64,000 bases of DNA. Source: an uncultured Lachnospiraceae bacterium (GTDB lineage Bacteria > Bacillota > Clostridia > Lachnospirales > Lachnospiraceae). The position numbers were made by a program, and so were the translations under genes. The stretch spans positions 62,001 through 126,000 of the forward strand of contig CAJUDS010000002.1 of NCBI GenBank assembly GCA_910585345.1. The letters run 5' to 3'. Positions 54,705-63,225 of this stretch are shown here, piece after piece; positions within the stretch are counted from its first letter, which is position 1; the number at the start of each line of letters is the position of its first letter. The notes under the pieces are model-generated. The model had not been told where the DNA came from, searched no databases, and saw only the letters and a program-made list of their open reading frames with translations.

Positions 54705-55421
54705 TCATTTTTTCTTTGCCCTGATATGATAGCCAAACGTGCACATTTCAAAGGAACCGGTATCCTTTTTTATGCTGGTTTTTAAAATTGCCGCCAGAGC
54801 ATGCGTAGCGATCTTCAAGGCAAAAGAACAACTGCCTGCATATTTCTGCGACATGCTTGGCAGGCGAAGTATTTCCTGTCTGCAGTAATCAAAATACCCG
54901 CCATTGTTTTCAATCTTTTCCAATTCAAATCCATATTTGCTGAGCGTGCTTTCATACCAATAACGATTGAAACCTGTACAGAAATGATAGGGCGCAAAGT
55001 GGGTCATGCTGTTAAACGGCGCTGTAAGCAGCAATACCCCCCCCCTATGCAAAATCCTTGCAAATTCCTTAATCGCCAGTTCCGGATAGGGCAGATGCTC
55101 CAAAACCTCCGAGCATAAGATTACGTCAAATTCGCCATCCGCAACGGGTATATTCACTATGTCCGATATAATATCTACTTTTGAAGTATCCCATTGCCCT
55201 TTCTGAAGCCCCCGCCCGTCCCCGCTCCCATCATATTGGTCAAAATCCTGCGAAACATATTGTAAATGGGAGCACGCACTCTTCCATTTTAATGTCCCGG
55301 CGCCTGCATCGAGGATTTTTTTATTAGCCGGTATACGCTTTAGCTCTGCAGAAATCCATTCATCTCTTTCCGCTTCATTTGTGTCATTTCCTATTATTTT
55401 GGGGATTATCTTTTCTAACAT
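54705..55421 (-). CDS. Class I SAM methyltransferase with an in-frame G9 tract (phase-ON)
   Basis: A 238-residue soluble enzyme of the Methyltransf_11 type. ILDAGAGTLKWK (motif I at 36-47), ILCSEVLEHLPYPE and RILHRGGVLLLTAPF follow in the usual order. It should methylate a sugar or its substituent. Nine G in a row encode the Gly-Gly of LHRGGV (127-128), exactly in the turn before the fifth strand, the same structural spot as the tract in DUF268. The present length keeps the gene open to its end. AGGAGAG lies before the ATG. Confidence 0.9.
   Translation of the reverse strand: MLEKIIPKIIGNDTNEAERDEWISAELKRIPANKKILDAGAGTLKWKSACSHLQYVSQDFDQYDGSGDGRGLQKGQWDTSKVDIISDIVNIPVADGEFDVILCSEVLEHLPYPELAIKEFARILHRGGVLLLTAPFNSMTHFAPYHFCTGFNRYWYESTLSKYGFELEKIENNGGYFDYCRQEILRLPSMSQKYAGSCSFALKIATHALAAILKTSIKKDTGSFEMCTFGYHIRAKKK
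55037..55045. repeat. Homopolymer tract C9 (coding-strand G9), in frame
   Basis: Nine C on the plus strand; on the coding strand G9 gives AGG GGG GGG GTA (Arg-Gly-Gly-Val). A gain or loss of one G would truncate the methyltransferase. Confidence 0.9.
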
Positions 55422-55434
55422 AACTTTTTCTCTC

Positions 55435-56280
55435 CTACACAGGTATTTTCACCCAATTGTCACACCAGATTCCTTCTGTCTCTCTCCCATTAAGCCAACG
55501 GCCCGGAGAAACGACAATCTTGTCACTATTCTCATTCAACCATGCTCCCCACCAGCTAAAACTGGAATTGGCGATAATATTATGCTTGCATAACGACATC
55601 AGTTTCATTTCATTGCAGGCCGTTTCCTCACAACTGTTTTCCATATAAATACAGTGCGAAAGTCTCAAATTCCTCTTACACCATTCGATATCATCTGAAA
55701 AAACACAGTACACTTCGGCATCACAACAGCTTTCTATATAAGCAATCGCTTTTTGATAATACTCCATCGTGCAAATGTTTCCATATTTCGCGGAATACTG
55801 AACGTAATCGCCTCTTCTGACATGAATGCTGACAGACTGCTTTTTTCTGATCATATCTGCCCGTTCGCTTTCTTCTACGGGAAACTTAAGAGAATCAATT
55901 AAGTATTTTCTGATATCGCTAAAATATCTTTCATTCTGCCAGTAACCGGTTAAATAGCTCCCATCCGTTTCCAAAATCGTGCTGTCAAAGGAAAAAGGTT
56001 CCTTTTCATATTTATGAGAACTTTTCAGTCCCCGCATCTGCTGTAGTTTCCAGCCGATCCTTGTCTCATTATTATTGGAAAATTTCTTTCTATCACTTTT
56101 GGTACAATAGTTAATATGGGGATCCAATGCATCAAGATAATATATCCTCTTTTCACCCCGTTTGCCGCCATAATCTGTTTTGTCCAAAAACGACTGCCTG
56201 CCAGTTAACTCAAACTTTTTATACAATGCATATTGAAAAAGTTGATTTCCTAATCCACCAGAAACATTAATAATTACCAT
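55435..56280 (-). CDS. Alpha-1,2-fucosyltransferase (GT11), second copy
   Basis: A 281-residue enzyme. INVSGGLGNQLFQYALYKKF starts it, SIHVRRGDY lies at 151-159, and HNIIANSSFSWWGAWLN is the third GT11 block. It shares these blocks with the enzyme at 37259 but little else, so they probably serve different acceptors. The ATG at 56280 follows the amidohydrolase stop directly. AAGGAAA is rather far upstream, so translation may depend on coupling. Donor should be GDP-fucose; acceptor unknown. Confidence 0.93.
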   Translation of the reverse strand: MVIINVSGGLGNQLFQYALYKKFELTGRQSFLDKTDYGGKRGEKRIYYLDALDPHINYCTKSDRKKFSNNNETRIGWKLQQMRGLKSSHKYEKEPFSFDSTILETDGSYLTGYWQNERYFSDIRKYLIDSLKFPVEESERADMIRKKQSVSIHVRRGDYVQYSAKYGNICTMEYYQKAIAYIESCCDAEVYCVFSDDIEWCKRNLRLSHCIYMENSCEETACNEMKLMSLCKHNIIANSSFSWWGAWLNENSDKIVVSPGRWLNGRETEGIWCDNWVKIPV

Positions 56281-56281
56281 T

Positions 56282-57901
56282 TTATAGTTTGCTGTTTCCT
56301 TCCCTGCTAAATACAGTCTCCCCATCCTTCATCGTTTCCACAACTACAAGATTCCGGATATCCATCGTTTCTACTTCCAACGGAGACTTGTCCAAAATAA
56401 TCAGATCAGCTCTTTTCCCGGCTTTGATACTCCCTTTGCTGTCCTCTTCAAAATACTCATATGCCGCGTCCAGCGTAACGGCCCTTAAAGCCTCATAAAC
56501 CGATATTTTCTGATCCTCGCCGATTGTTTCACCCTTTCTGCTTATCCGGTTCACCGCACACCATACGGAATGCAGCATATCCGGTCTGGTTACCGGCGTA
56601 TCCTGATGAAAATTAACCCGCACGCCTCTTCTTAAGGCGTCTCTTACCGGGCTGATATGATTTCCCCTTGCCGCGCCAAAATTTTTCATATGCACATCTC
56701 CCCAATACCAGACATGTCCTATAAAAAAAGAAGCAATCATGCCAAGCGCCGCCATTTTATCCAACTGGTCATTCCTGACCGTCTGGCAGTGGATCATCAC
56801 TGGACGCAACGCATTTACCGGCCCGCTTTCTGACACAACTTTTTCATATGCTCTTAGAAGCTGATCACTTGCAGCGTCTCCGTTGCAATGCGTTAAAAGC
56901 TGCTTTTTTTCCTCACAGGCCCGCTTCACATATTCTAACACATTTTCATCTGTCATGTAGGAATAGCCGCAATACCCCTCTTCACCTCCTAAATAAGGCT
57001 CCGACATCCAGGCAGTCCTTCCCTGCGGAGAACCATCCAGAATCAATTTATAACCGCCCCACTTCAGGCGATTATGGTATTCTGTCTGCAACTTTTGCGC
57101 TGCCTCTTTGCCAACCGCATTGATTAACGGATATGCAACCACGTCAACCTTCAAAAGCGCATTGTCAGACATACTGCATAACAGAGCAATATCATCCGTT
57201 GTGGACGCTCCGTCCTGCACCGTCGTAATTCCGTTCTCCAAATACATTTGCTGCACACCGTTCAGCATCGATAAACTATCTGTCTGCATCCTGTCTGCCA
57301 CTGTCTTTTGGAGAGAATATATCGCGCTCTCTTCCACATAACCGCTCGGTTCATCCGTATTTCCCACCCGGCCGATTTTCCCGCCTTCCGGATCAACGCT
57401 TGCAGACGATATCCCTGATAACTCAAGCGCCCTGCTGTTTGCACAGGCAAGATGCCCTGAAATATGCAGAACCATGATCGGGATCTCTTTGCTTACTTCA
57501 TCCAGCACAAACTTATCCGGGTGGCGATTTTCTTTCAGCGAATTGTGATCATAACCAAAACCCAAAACCGCCTGCGTATTCTCTATATGATGCTTCGCTA
57601 TAAAATTTTCTAATATCCCGTTGATCTCTTCAAAGCACCTGCATTCCGAAAGATCAGCGCACGCCGCCATCTTACCGCTCATCACAAAATGGCTATGCGT
57701 GTCAATAAAGGCCGGCATGAGACATTTACCGTGCAAATCTATTTTCTGTACATGGTCCGATGCCATTTCTTCCAGTTTATTATAGCCGCCTACTGCTTTG
57801 ATCACACCGTCTTTTATTAAAACTGCCTCGGCGTTATCCTCTTCCATAGAGCACTGTTCTTCCATCGTAATAATTTTTCCATGATAAAATAATTTTTCCA
57901 T
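56282..57901 (-). CDS. Amidohydrolase family protein (YtcJ-like)
   Basis: A 539-residue cytoplasmic metal-dependent hydrolase. A small beta domain frames a barrel with FIDTHSHF (His69, His71), LLTHCNGDAASD, MIHCQTV and NFHQDTPV as further metal and substrate sites. The order matches YtcJ/AepA-like amidohydrolase-3 proteins, which cleave amide or ester bonds of small molecules. It has no evident glycan role and is adjacent to a GltS-type transporter (13 bases), so the pair may import and hydrolyse an acyl-amino acid or dipeptide. GGGGAA precedes the ATG. Confidence 0.9.
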   Translation of the reverse strand: MEKLFYHGKIITMEEQCSMEEDNAEAVLIKDGVIKAVGGYNKLEEMASDHVQKIDLHGKCLMPAFIDTHSHFVMSGKMAACADLSECRCFEEINGILENFIAKHHIENTQAVLGFGYDHNSLKENRHPDKFVLDEVSKEIPIMVLHISGHLACANSRALELSGISSASVDPEGGKIGRVGNTDEPSGYVEESAIYSLQKTVADRMQTDSLSMLNGVQQMYLENGITTVQDGASTTDDIALLCSMSDNALLKVDVVAYPLINAVGKEAAQKLQTEYHNRLKWGGYKLILDGSPQGRTAWMSEPYLGGEEGYCGYSYMTDENVLEYVKRACEEKKQLLTHCNGDAASDQLLRAYEKVVSESGPVNALRPVMIHCQTVRNDQLDKMAALGMIASFFIGHVWYWGDVHMKNFGAARGNHISPVRDALRRGVRVNFHQDTPVTRPDMLHSVWCAVNRISRKGETIGEDQKISVYEALRAVTLDAAYEYFEEDSKGSIKAGKRADLIILDKSPLEVETMDIRNLVVVETMKDGETVFSREGNSKL

Positions 57902-57914
57902 ATATTCCCCAACC

Positions 57915-59279
57915 CTAACGCTCTGTTTTCCAGCTATATGTTTTCTTTCCCCATGATTTTGTAAGTTTCAATCCAATCAAATAGAAAAGGGTGCAGCCTG
58001 CCAGTCCCGCAATTGTCATCCCGATTCCCCAGGTATCTGAAACCAATGCTAAAATAATCATATATACAGGCGAACTGGCAATCATAACCAGATTCATTGC
58101 CCCCAGCTCAACCGCTGTAGATGTCTTAAAATCCGGATCAACGATACGAACCAGAGCAATGCCGCTTGGCACCGTGCCGGTACACGTACCATACAGGCCA
58201 AGCGTCCGCTCATAATCATTCGTGCCGCCTATTCTTTGTCCCAGATAAAAGCAAACGATCAATGTGATCACCGTAGTCACAAGGGAAACTGCAACAATGG
58301 GTATAAGCCACTTCTGAATCACTTGGAAAGAAATGGCCATAAAGGCGCAGACCACCAGATAATCGGATGTCCACCCCGTAATCTTATTTTGTAATGTATT
58401 TTCAATTAAAAAGTCTATTTTAAGTTTCTTTAAAATCCACTTGACCAAATACGCCGCATACATGCCGTTCATAAACATCATCGCACTCATTGTTTCGCCC
58501 AAAAAACCCGGGAGAATCTTAAAAAACCCGGAAATAATGACTGCCAGAATATAGCAGATGCCTAGTAATGCAAAATGAAACGTTAATGTCTCAATATTAC
58601 TGCTGCATGTTGTATCCTTTACCATTCTTTCCGTCTGTTCGTTTTTACGCAGATAGCCGCGCATCGTCGCATCGTCCAGCTGCCCGCGGTTTTTTGCAAT
58701 CCCAATCTTTATCCCCCATTTTGCCGCTGGAATTCCTGCCAGAAATGCCGCCAGAAAACCGATTACCGAAAAAGTAATCGCAACCACTGCAGAATTTTCC
58801 CATCCGTACTGTTCAAAAATTGCCCCATATGTAGCAGCCTGTCCCGGCCCCTGACAAAATCCAAATTGGATCAGCAGTCCATAGACAGGATTCATATCAC
58901 AACTTTTTTCCAGACAGTAAAGCAATGAAAACGCCGCCAATGGCGTAACCGCATAGAGCAGACACCAAATCAACCCCATGGCAACAGCGCCTTTCATAAC
59001 GCTTTTTGCAGCATCTCCCGTTTTTCTTGTAGTACTTGTCAAGGTTATGGAAATAAAAGATACTGTGAACAGGTTGTTTACAATTAATGTATACATTTCC
59101 GTATCTGTTCCTGCATTTATGCTTATACTCTGCAATAAATTGATAAACAGCATCCCTGTCATTCCGCCTATTACACTTGCCGGCACTAACAATCTCTTAA
59201 AGAAAACAATTTTTGCACGCAATACCATGCCAATACAAAGCATTATGCTTGCCAGGCCGAATGCAGTCATAAAATCCAT
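57915..59279 (-). CDS. gltS: GltS-type sodium/glutamate symporter
   Basis: A 454-residue membrane protein with about eleven helices. LLVPASVIGGMTGMLFINLL and GFCQGPGQAATYGAIFEQYG are typical of the ESS/GltS family, and the repeat half later has GLYGTCTGTVPSGIALVRIV. The family takes up glutamate or related carboxylates with sodium. The central loop is longer than in E. coli GltS. The ATG at 59279 has AAGGA just before it and follows the ATP-grasp stop by one base. Substrate may be an acyl amino acid handled by the amidohydrolase next to it; this is inference. Confidence 0.88.
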   Translation of the reverse strand: MDFMTAFGLASIMLCIGMVLRAKIVFFKRLLVPASVIGGMTGMLFINLLQSISINAGTDTEMYTLIVNNLFTVSFISITLTSTTRKTGDAAKSVMKGAVAMGLIWCLLYAVTPLAAFSLLYCLEKSCDMNPVYGLLIQFGFCQGPGQAATYGAIFEQYGWENSAVVAITFSVIGFLAAFLAGIPAAKWGIKIGIAKNRGQLDDATMRGYLRKNEQTERMVKDTTCSSNIETLTFHFALLGICYILAVIISGFFKILPGFLGETMSAMMFMNGMYAAYLVKWILKKLKIDFLIENTLQNKITGWTSDYLVVCAFMAISFQVIQKWLIPIVAVSLVTTVITLIVCFYLGQRIGGTNDYERTLGLYGTCTGTVPSGIALVRIVDPDFKTSTAVELGAMNLVMIASSPVYMIILALVSDTWGIGMTIAGLAGCTLFYLIGLKLTKSWGKKTYSWKTER

Positions 59280-59280
59280 T

Positions 59281-60195
59281 TTATCCTTCTCCCACAATGT
59301 CCAATTTTAATCTCTTCCCTAAAACATCATTCATTTCTTCAGGATGCCATTGATCAACTCCGGATAAAGGATAAAATGTAAACTCTCCGAATTTCAATTC
59401 CCCACTCGGCAAAACATAAAAATCCACCCGCAAAAAGCAAGTATTTTCTGCATACTTTGAAGCAAAAGACAGCATGTTTTCCAGGCACGCCGGTTTGGGA
59501 ACTTCCCCTTCAAAAAGAGGATTATGATACGAAAACCTTTGTTTCCTCCACGAACGGTCAAAAAAAGCCTCCTGTGTTTCTCCAAGCCTGCCGGTAATGT
59601 ACTGAATGTATACGGGAACTCCGTTAAAGCACCATACCTTATAATCGTGAAGGCCGTCCTGCGGATTATTCTCCAAATACTTTTCTATAATGATCCGGGG
59701 AGTTACGTTTTTATAAGGCCATTCCCTTCCCAGATAATAATAGTTTCTGCTCATCCAAAAATCTATTTTTTTCTTGATTGCGTCATAATCAAGCAGCTCT
59801 TTGTTTGTGACAATTACCACCCCCCCCGAATCGTGGGAACACTTTATCACAAACTGTCTTGGTAACATATCAAATTTGATCTTTTCAAACGCATCATATG
59901 CCTCTATCATCGGAATACTATAATCCCCGTCTCCATTTTCCTTCAAATATTCCCTGACTTCATATTTATCAACCATCACTGTATAAATCTTTTTTCTATC
60001 GTGCAGCTTTAACCACTGGATTTTCTCATTAAAAGTTTCCGGCTGCTTTAAATTTAACCGTTCACCATAAGTATTTTTATACCAGCATTTTAAATAAAAC
60101 GCATCTGATAGTAAATCTCTGCCCGGTTTGCTCCCTGAAATAAGCAGACCTATTTTTTCCGGTTTGCGAATTGCTCCGATCACTCTTTTTATCAT
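59281..60195 (-). CDS. TupA-like ATP-grasp protein with an in-frame G8 tract (phase-ON)
   Basis: A 304-residue protein. NTYGERLNLKQPETFNEKIQ is the front signature of TupA-like ATP-grasp proteins (PF14305), KCSHDSGGVVIV at 118-129 the glycine-rich ATP loop, and RIIIEKYLEN plus WCFNGVPVYIQ the later sites. TupA ligates glutamate to the glucuronic acid polymer in teichuronopeptide; the relatives here probably attach an amino acid or another acid to a sugar. Eight G encode Gly124-Gly125 of HDSGGV, in the ATP loop itself. Its gene neighbours are a GT2 and the GltS transporter, which could supply glutamate. Confidence 0.9.
   Translation of the reverse strand: MIKRVIGAIRKPEKIGLLISGSKPGRDLLSDAFYLKCWYKNTYGERLNLKQPETFNEKIQWLKLHDRKKIYTVMVDKYEVREYLKENGDGDYSIPMIEAYDAFEKIKFDMLPRQFVIKCSHDSGGVVIVTNKELLDYDAIKKKIDFWMSRNYYYLGREWPYKNVTPRIIIEKYLENNPQDGLHDYKVWCFNGVPVYIQYITGRLGETQEAFFDRSWRKQRFSYHNPLFEGEVPKPACLENMLSFASKYAENTCFLRVDFYVLPSGELKFGEFTFYPLSGVDQWHPEEMNDVLGKRLKLDIVGEG
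59820..59827. repeat. Homopolymer tract C8 (coding-strand G8), in frame
   Basis: Eight C on the plus strand; TCG GGG GGG GTG encodes Ser-Gly-Gly-Val of the ATP-grasp loop. It is the shortest of the five tracts and the least prone to slip. Confidence 0.85.
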
Positions 60196-60201
60196 GTTTA
60201 G

Positions 60202-61209
60202 TCACTCTCTGTTATGATGGGTAAAATCATATTTGCACCAGCAAATATAAACCATGTAAATCACATATCCGATATCAAATAAGCAAATTGTGCACTTACT
60301 TTTCAGAGCGTCTGTTTTTTTTGGCAATTTGCTTATATACTTTAACCATTTTGTTTTTATTTCATACTTCAATATACCCGGGTCAAATACCTGCAGCTTG
60401 CTATTCGCGGATATTATTTTATCAAGAAATGCCGACATCCCTTTTACATCCAGAATCACTTCATCCATATTATGAAATTGTTTCAATTCCCGTTCTGTGA
60501 CATCGATCCGAAGTTTATCCAACAATCGCATTCTCGTCACATTTCTGTATTTATTTTGTTCACCAAATTCTTTTTTGGAAATCTGTGAATCATGAATGCG
60601 GTACGCAAATAATACCTTCGGATAAACATACATATTGCCAAGCGGAAGACATCTTGTCCATAGCTCATAATCCTGCGCCTTTTTTATATCCTCATCATAA
60701 TATAGCTGATTCTTTTTTAAAAAAGACGATCTGATAAAGGCGGTTGGATGGTAAATCCCTACATTGTCAAAAAGCATTCTCGCATAACGCCATTTCGTTT
60801 TTACGCTGCCGCAGCACTTTTTCACTTTTGTTCCTTCTCTGATCCAACACCCTAAAATATCAATTTCACGGTGCCTTTCCATATATTCGTATTGGCATTT
60901 AAGCCTCTCAGGATAAGAATAATCGTCAGAATCCATTCGCGCAATATATTTTCCTTTTGCACACCTTAAACCAATATTCAGACTTTTGGTAAGTCCCATA
61001 TTCTCTTCATTATGAAGCAAAACAATCCGTTTGTCATGGTATTTTTCCAGTTCGGATACACATTGCCCACCACTTCCGTCGTTGATAATGATAAACTCAA
61101 AATTGTCATGCGTCTGATTCAATATACTTTCTATTGCAGCATCCAAATACTCTTTTTCCGTATTGTAGACACTCATGATAACGGATATATCCACTTCTTT
61201 GTCAGCCAT
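60202..61209 (-). CDS. GT2 glycosyltransferase
   Basis: A 335-residue GT-A enzyme. SVIMSVYNTEKEYLDAAIES, IIINDGSGG, and the metal-binding RMDSDDYSYPERL are in order; KAQDYELWTRC follows as the catalytic ED-type region of capsule GT2 enzymes. The last 30 residues are hydrophobic and Cys-rich (VIYMVYICWCKY) and may attach it to the membrane. GGAAGGAAAGG precedes the ATG, and its start overlaps the end of the next upstream gene by eight bases. Specificity unknown. Confidence 0.92.
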   Translation of the reverse strand: MADKEVDISVIMSVYNTEKEYLDAAIESILNQTHDNFEFIIINDGSGGQCVSELEKYHDKRIVLLHNEENMGLTKSLNIGLRCAKGKYIARMDSDDYSYPERLKCQYEYMERHREIDILGCWIREGTKVKKCCGSVKTKWRYARMLFDNVGIYHPTAFIRSSFLKKNQLYYDEDIKKAQDYELWTRCLPLGNMYVYPKVLFAYRIHDSQISKKEFGEQNKYRNVTRMRLLDKLRIDVTERELKQFHNMDEVILDVKGMSAFLDKIISANSKLQVFDPGILKYEIKTKWLKYISKLPKKTDALKSKCTICLFDIGYVIYMVYICWCKYDFTHHNRE

Positions 61210-62419
61210 CCTGACCTTTCCTTCCGCCCCTTGGTTTTGTAATCAATTCACAATATTGATTCCCGATCCTGTCGAATGTATTTTCCAGTCTCAAATTTAC
61301 GCCATTTTGTATCGTATGAATACAATACAGTATTCCTTTTAGCAAATCATCCGCATTATTCCTTTCCGCCAGATAACCATTCACCCCGTGAACGATTTGG
61401 TCTCTCATTCCCCCGATGTCAAAACCCGCCACAGGCACCCCACAGGCCAAAGCCTCACAAACCGTATATCCAAACGATTCCTGCATAGACGGCGCGGCAA
61501 AGACGTCCGCACAATTATAAATTTCAGCCAGCTTATCTTCTTCGCCGATCATTCCCATGCCTGCAACATACATTTCCGTATTCGTAAAATGTATTTCTTT
61601 CGTATTTCCGAAAACAATTACTGCATACTTTTCACTGTCCAAACCGCTGATAACCTTTTGCAATACGGCAAAACCCTTATTCCTGTCCTCTGTCGCTTTC
61701 ATTGCGCCAAAAAGTATTAAAAACTTGTCTGTGGGTAATTTATACTTCTTTTTTAAAAGGTCTTTATTATTTCTGGGGAAAAAGATCTTCGTATTGATCG
61801 GATTGGAAATTATTTCTATTTTTCTACCCCTCACAATACCGCTTTTGACGGCACATTCTGCAATCCATTTGCTTGGCCCCACTAACGCTATATTGCCTTG
61901 GTATAACATCCTCTTTTTTCTGATAAAATTTCTTCTGGAAATATCATTTTCTTTCTCGCTGTTAAGATAGGGGCATTTTCCACAGCCATATTCATACCGT
62001 CCGCAGTATCCGTCAATATGACATCCCCCCGTAAACAGCCACATATCATGCATCACCCAGATCACCGGTTTTCCCAGACGCAGGAGCTGTTCTACATTCC
62101 GGTAGCCAATAAAAGAGTTCACCCAATGCAGGATGATCACATCCGCTTCCTGCACGAGCGGATGTTTCGAAACATTAGTCCCGAAATAATCGCTTATAAT
62201 CTCTCCTCTGGATAAAAGCAGATTTCCCACATTTTTCACTTTCGACCAAAACCGCTGCAGTCCGTTATCAAAATATGCTTCTGCCGCAGTATCACTGCGC
62301 GTTTTTGTCCGGACAAGCAGTCTCGATTCGGCGCCGCACAAATTCATCGCCGCATTGATCCGTTCCGCCGCTTTATAGGCTCCCCCAAAATCCGTCGTTG
62401 AAAAATGCACCACTTTCAT
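61202..62419 (-). CDS. GT4 glycosyltransferase (WcaC-like)
   Basis: A 405-residue GT-B enzyme. HFSTTDFGGAYKAAERINA is the start, VIWVMHDMWLFTGGCHIDG with a Cys-rich loop after it marks the WcaC-like subgroup, and APSMQESFGYTVCEALACGV has the EX7E motif. It should build the inner part of the repeat unit. The ATG at 62419 has GGGAG upstream. An ATG at 62437 that overlaps the previous stop is an alternative. Six G occur at 62026-62031, too short to count as a slippage tract. Confidence 0.92.
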   Translation of the reverse strand: MKVVHFSTTDFGGAYKAAERINAAMNLCGAESRLLVRTKTRSDTAAEAYFDNGLQRFWSKVKNVGNLLLSRGEIISDYFGTNVSKHPLVQEADVIILHWVNSFIGYRNVEQLLRLGKPVIWVMHDMWLFTGGCHIDGYCGRYEYGCGKCPYLNSEKENDISRRNFIRKKRMLYQGNIALVGPSKWIAECAVKSGIVRGRKIEIISNPINTKIFFPRNNKDLLKKKYKLPTDKFLILFGAMKATEDRNKGFAVLQKVISGLDSEKYAVIVFGNTKEIHFTNTEMYVAGMGMIGEEDKLAEIYNCADVFAAPSMQESFGYTVCEALACGVPVAGFDIGGMRDQIVHGVNGYLAERNNADDLLKGILYCIHTIQNGVNLRLENTFDRIGNQYCELITKPRGGRKGQDG

Positions 62420-62436
62420 TCTACCAGTCTCTCCCA

Positions 62437-63225
62437 TTATCGTTTCCGAATATATAACAGCCTGTATATTCCATGCAATATGCGGGAAAAGAAGGCATTT
62501 CGCCTGCAGGCTTCAAATAAACAAAATATGACATATTCCAGAGGGAAATATTCTTTCATACATCTTGCTGCCTCCAGATGATATAGCGAATCGTTCGATA
62601 TGCTCACACTTTGCCCATCCAGCGAATAGCTGCATATGATGAACGGCATACAGATGAATTTTGCTTTTCTTCGATGCATACGCATCATCCACTCTCTGTC
62701 GCCGCAGATCTTATAGGATGTGTCAAATTTATAAGTTTTCAGATAGCTGCTTGCGGCAAAAACTGCCTGGTGGTTAATGCAGTCCCCTGTGCAGTAATAA
62801 ATCCTCTTTCCACACAGCTTCCCGTATGTCCTCACTTCTGAAACATTGCCAGGATGTCTGTATATGATGCTGCCGTAATAGATCCCAAGGCCCTTCTTCT
62901 TTATCTCTGCGGCCACTTTTCTGACAACATCCTGGTCTGCTAACATATCGCCCGCATTCAGGAAACAGATATACTCCCCCGATGCAAGCCCGATCCCCTT
63001 ATTCATCGCATCATAGATTCCGCTGTCTGGTTCCGATATATATTGAATCGGAAATCTTTCGGCCACACGCTCAATCATTGCCAACGTATTGTCCGACGAA
63101 TCTCCATCTACAATGATATATTCAATATCAGGATAGGTCTGCCTCATCACCGATTCCATGGTCGGCAGTATCGTTTTTTCCGCATTTCTGCACACCGTAA
63201 TAACAGTAATTATAATGTTTTTCAT
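62437..63225 (-). CDS. GT2 glycosyltransferase (WcaA/capsular type)
   Basis: A 262-residue GT-A enzyme. ITVITVCRNAEKTILPTMES, YIIVDGDSSDNTL, SEPDSGIYDAMNKGI and CFLNAGD are the classic blocks of the colanic-acid-type GT2 group; INHQAVFA and GDREWMMRM follow on the acceptor side. The C-terminal 35 residues are hydrophobic and basic, likely membrane-attached. AAGGAAA stands before the ATG, which follows the GT8 stop directly. Sugar unknown. Confidence 0.93.
   Translation of the reverse strand: MKNIIITVITVCRNAEKTILPTMESVMRQTYPDIEYIIVDGDSSDNTLAMIERVAERFPIQYISEPDSGIYDAMNKGIGLASGEYICFLNAGDMLADQDVVRKVAAEIKKKGLGIYYGSIIYRHPGNVSEVRTYGKLCGKRIYYCTGDCINHQAVFAASSYLKTYKFDTSYKICGDREWMMRMHRRKAKFICMPFIICSYSLDGQSVSISNDSLYHLEAARCMKEYFPLEYVIFCLFEACRRNAFFSRILHGIYRLLYIRKR

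Noticed and set aside
62026..62031. C6 run inside the GT4 gene as a sixth slippage tract
   Set aside because: Six bases are within the normal range for Gly codons (similar C6 runs occur near 3120, 13311 and 49126, one of them non-coding), and the gene is in frame.
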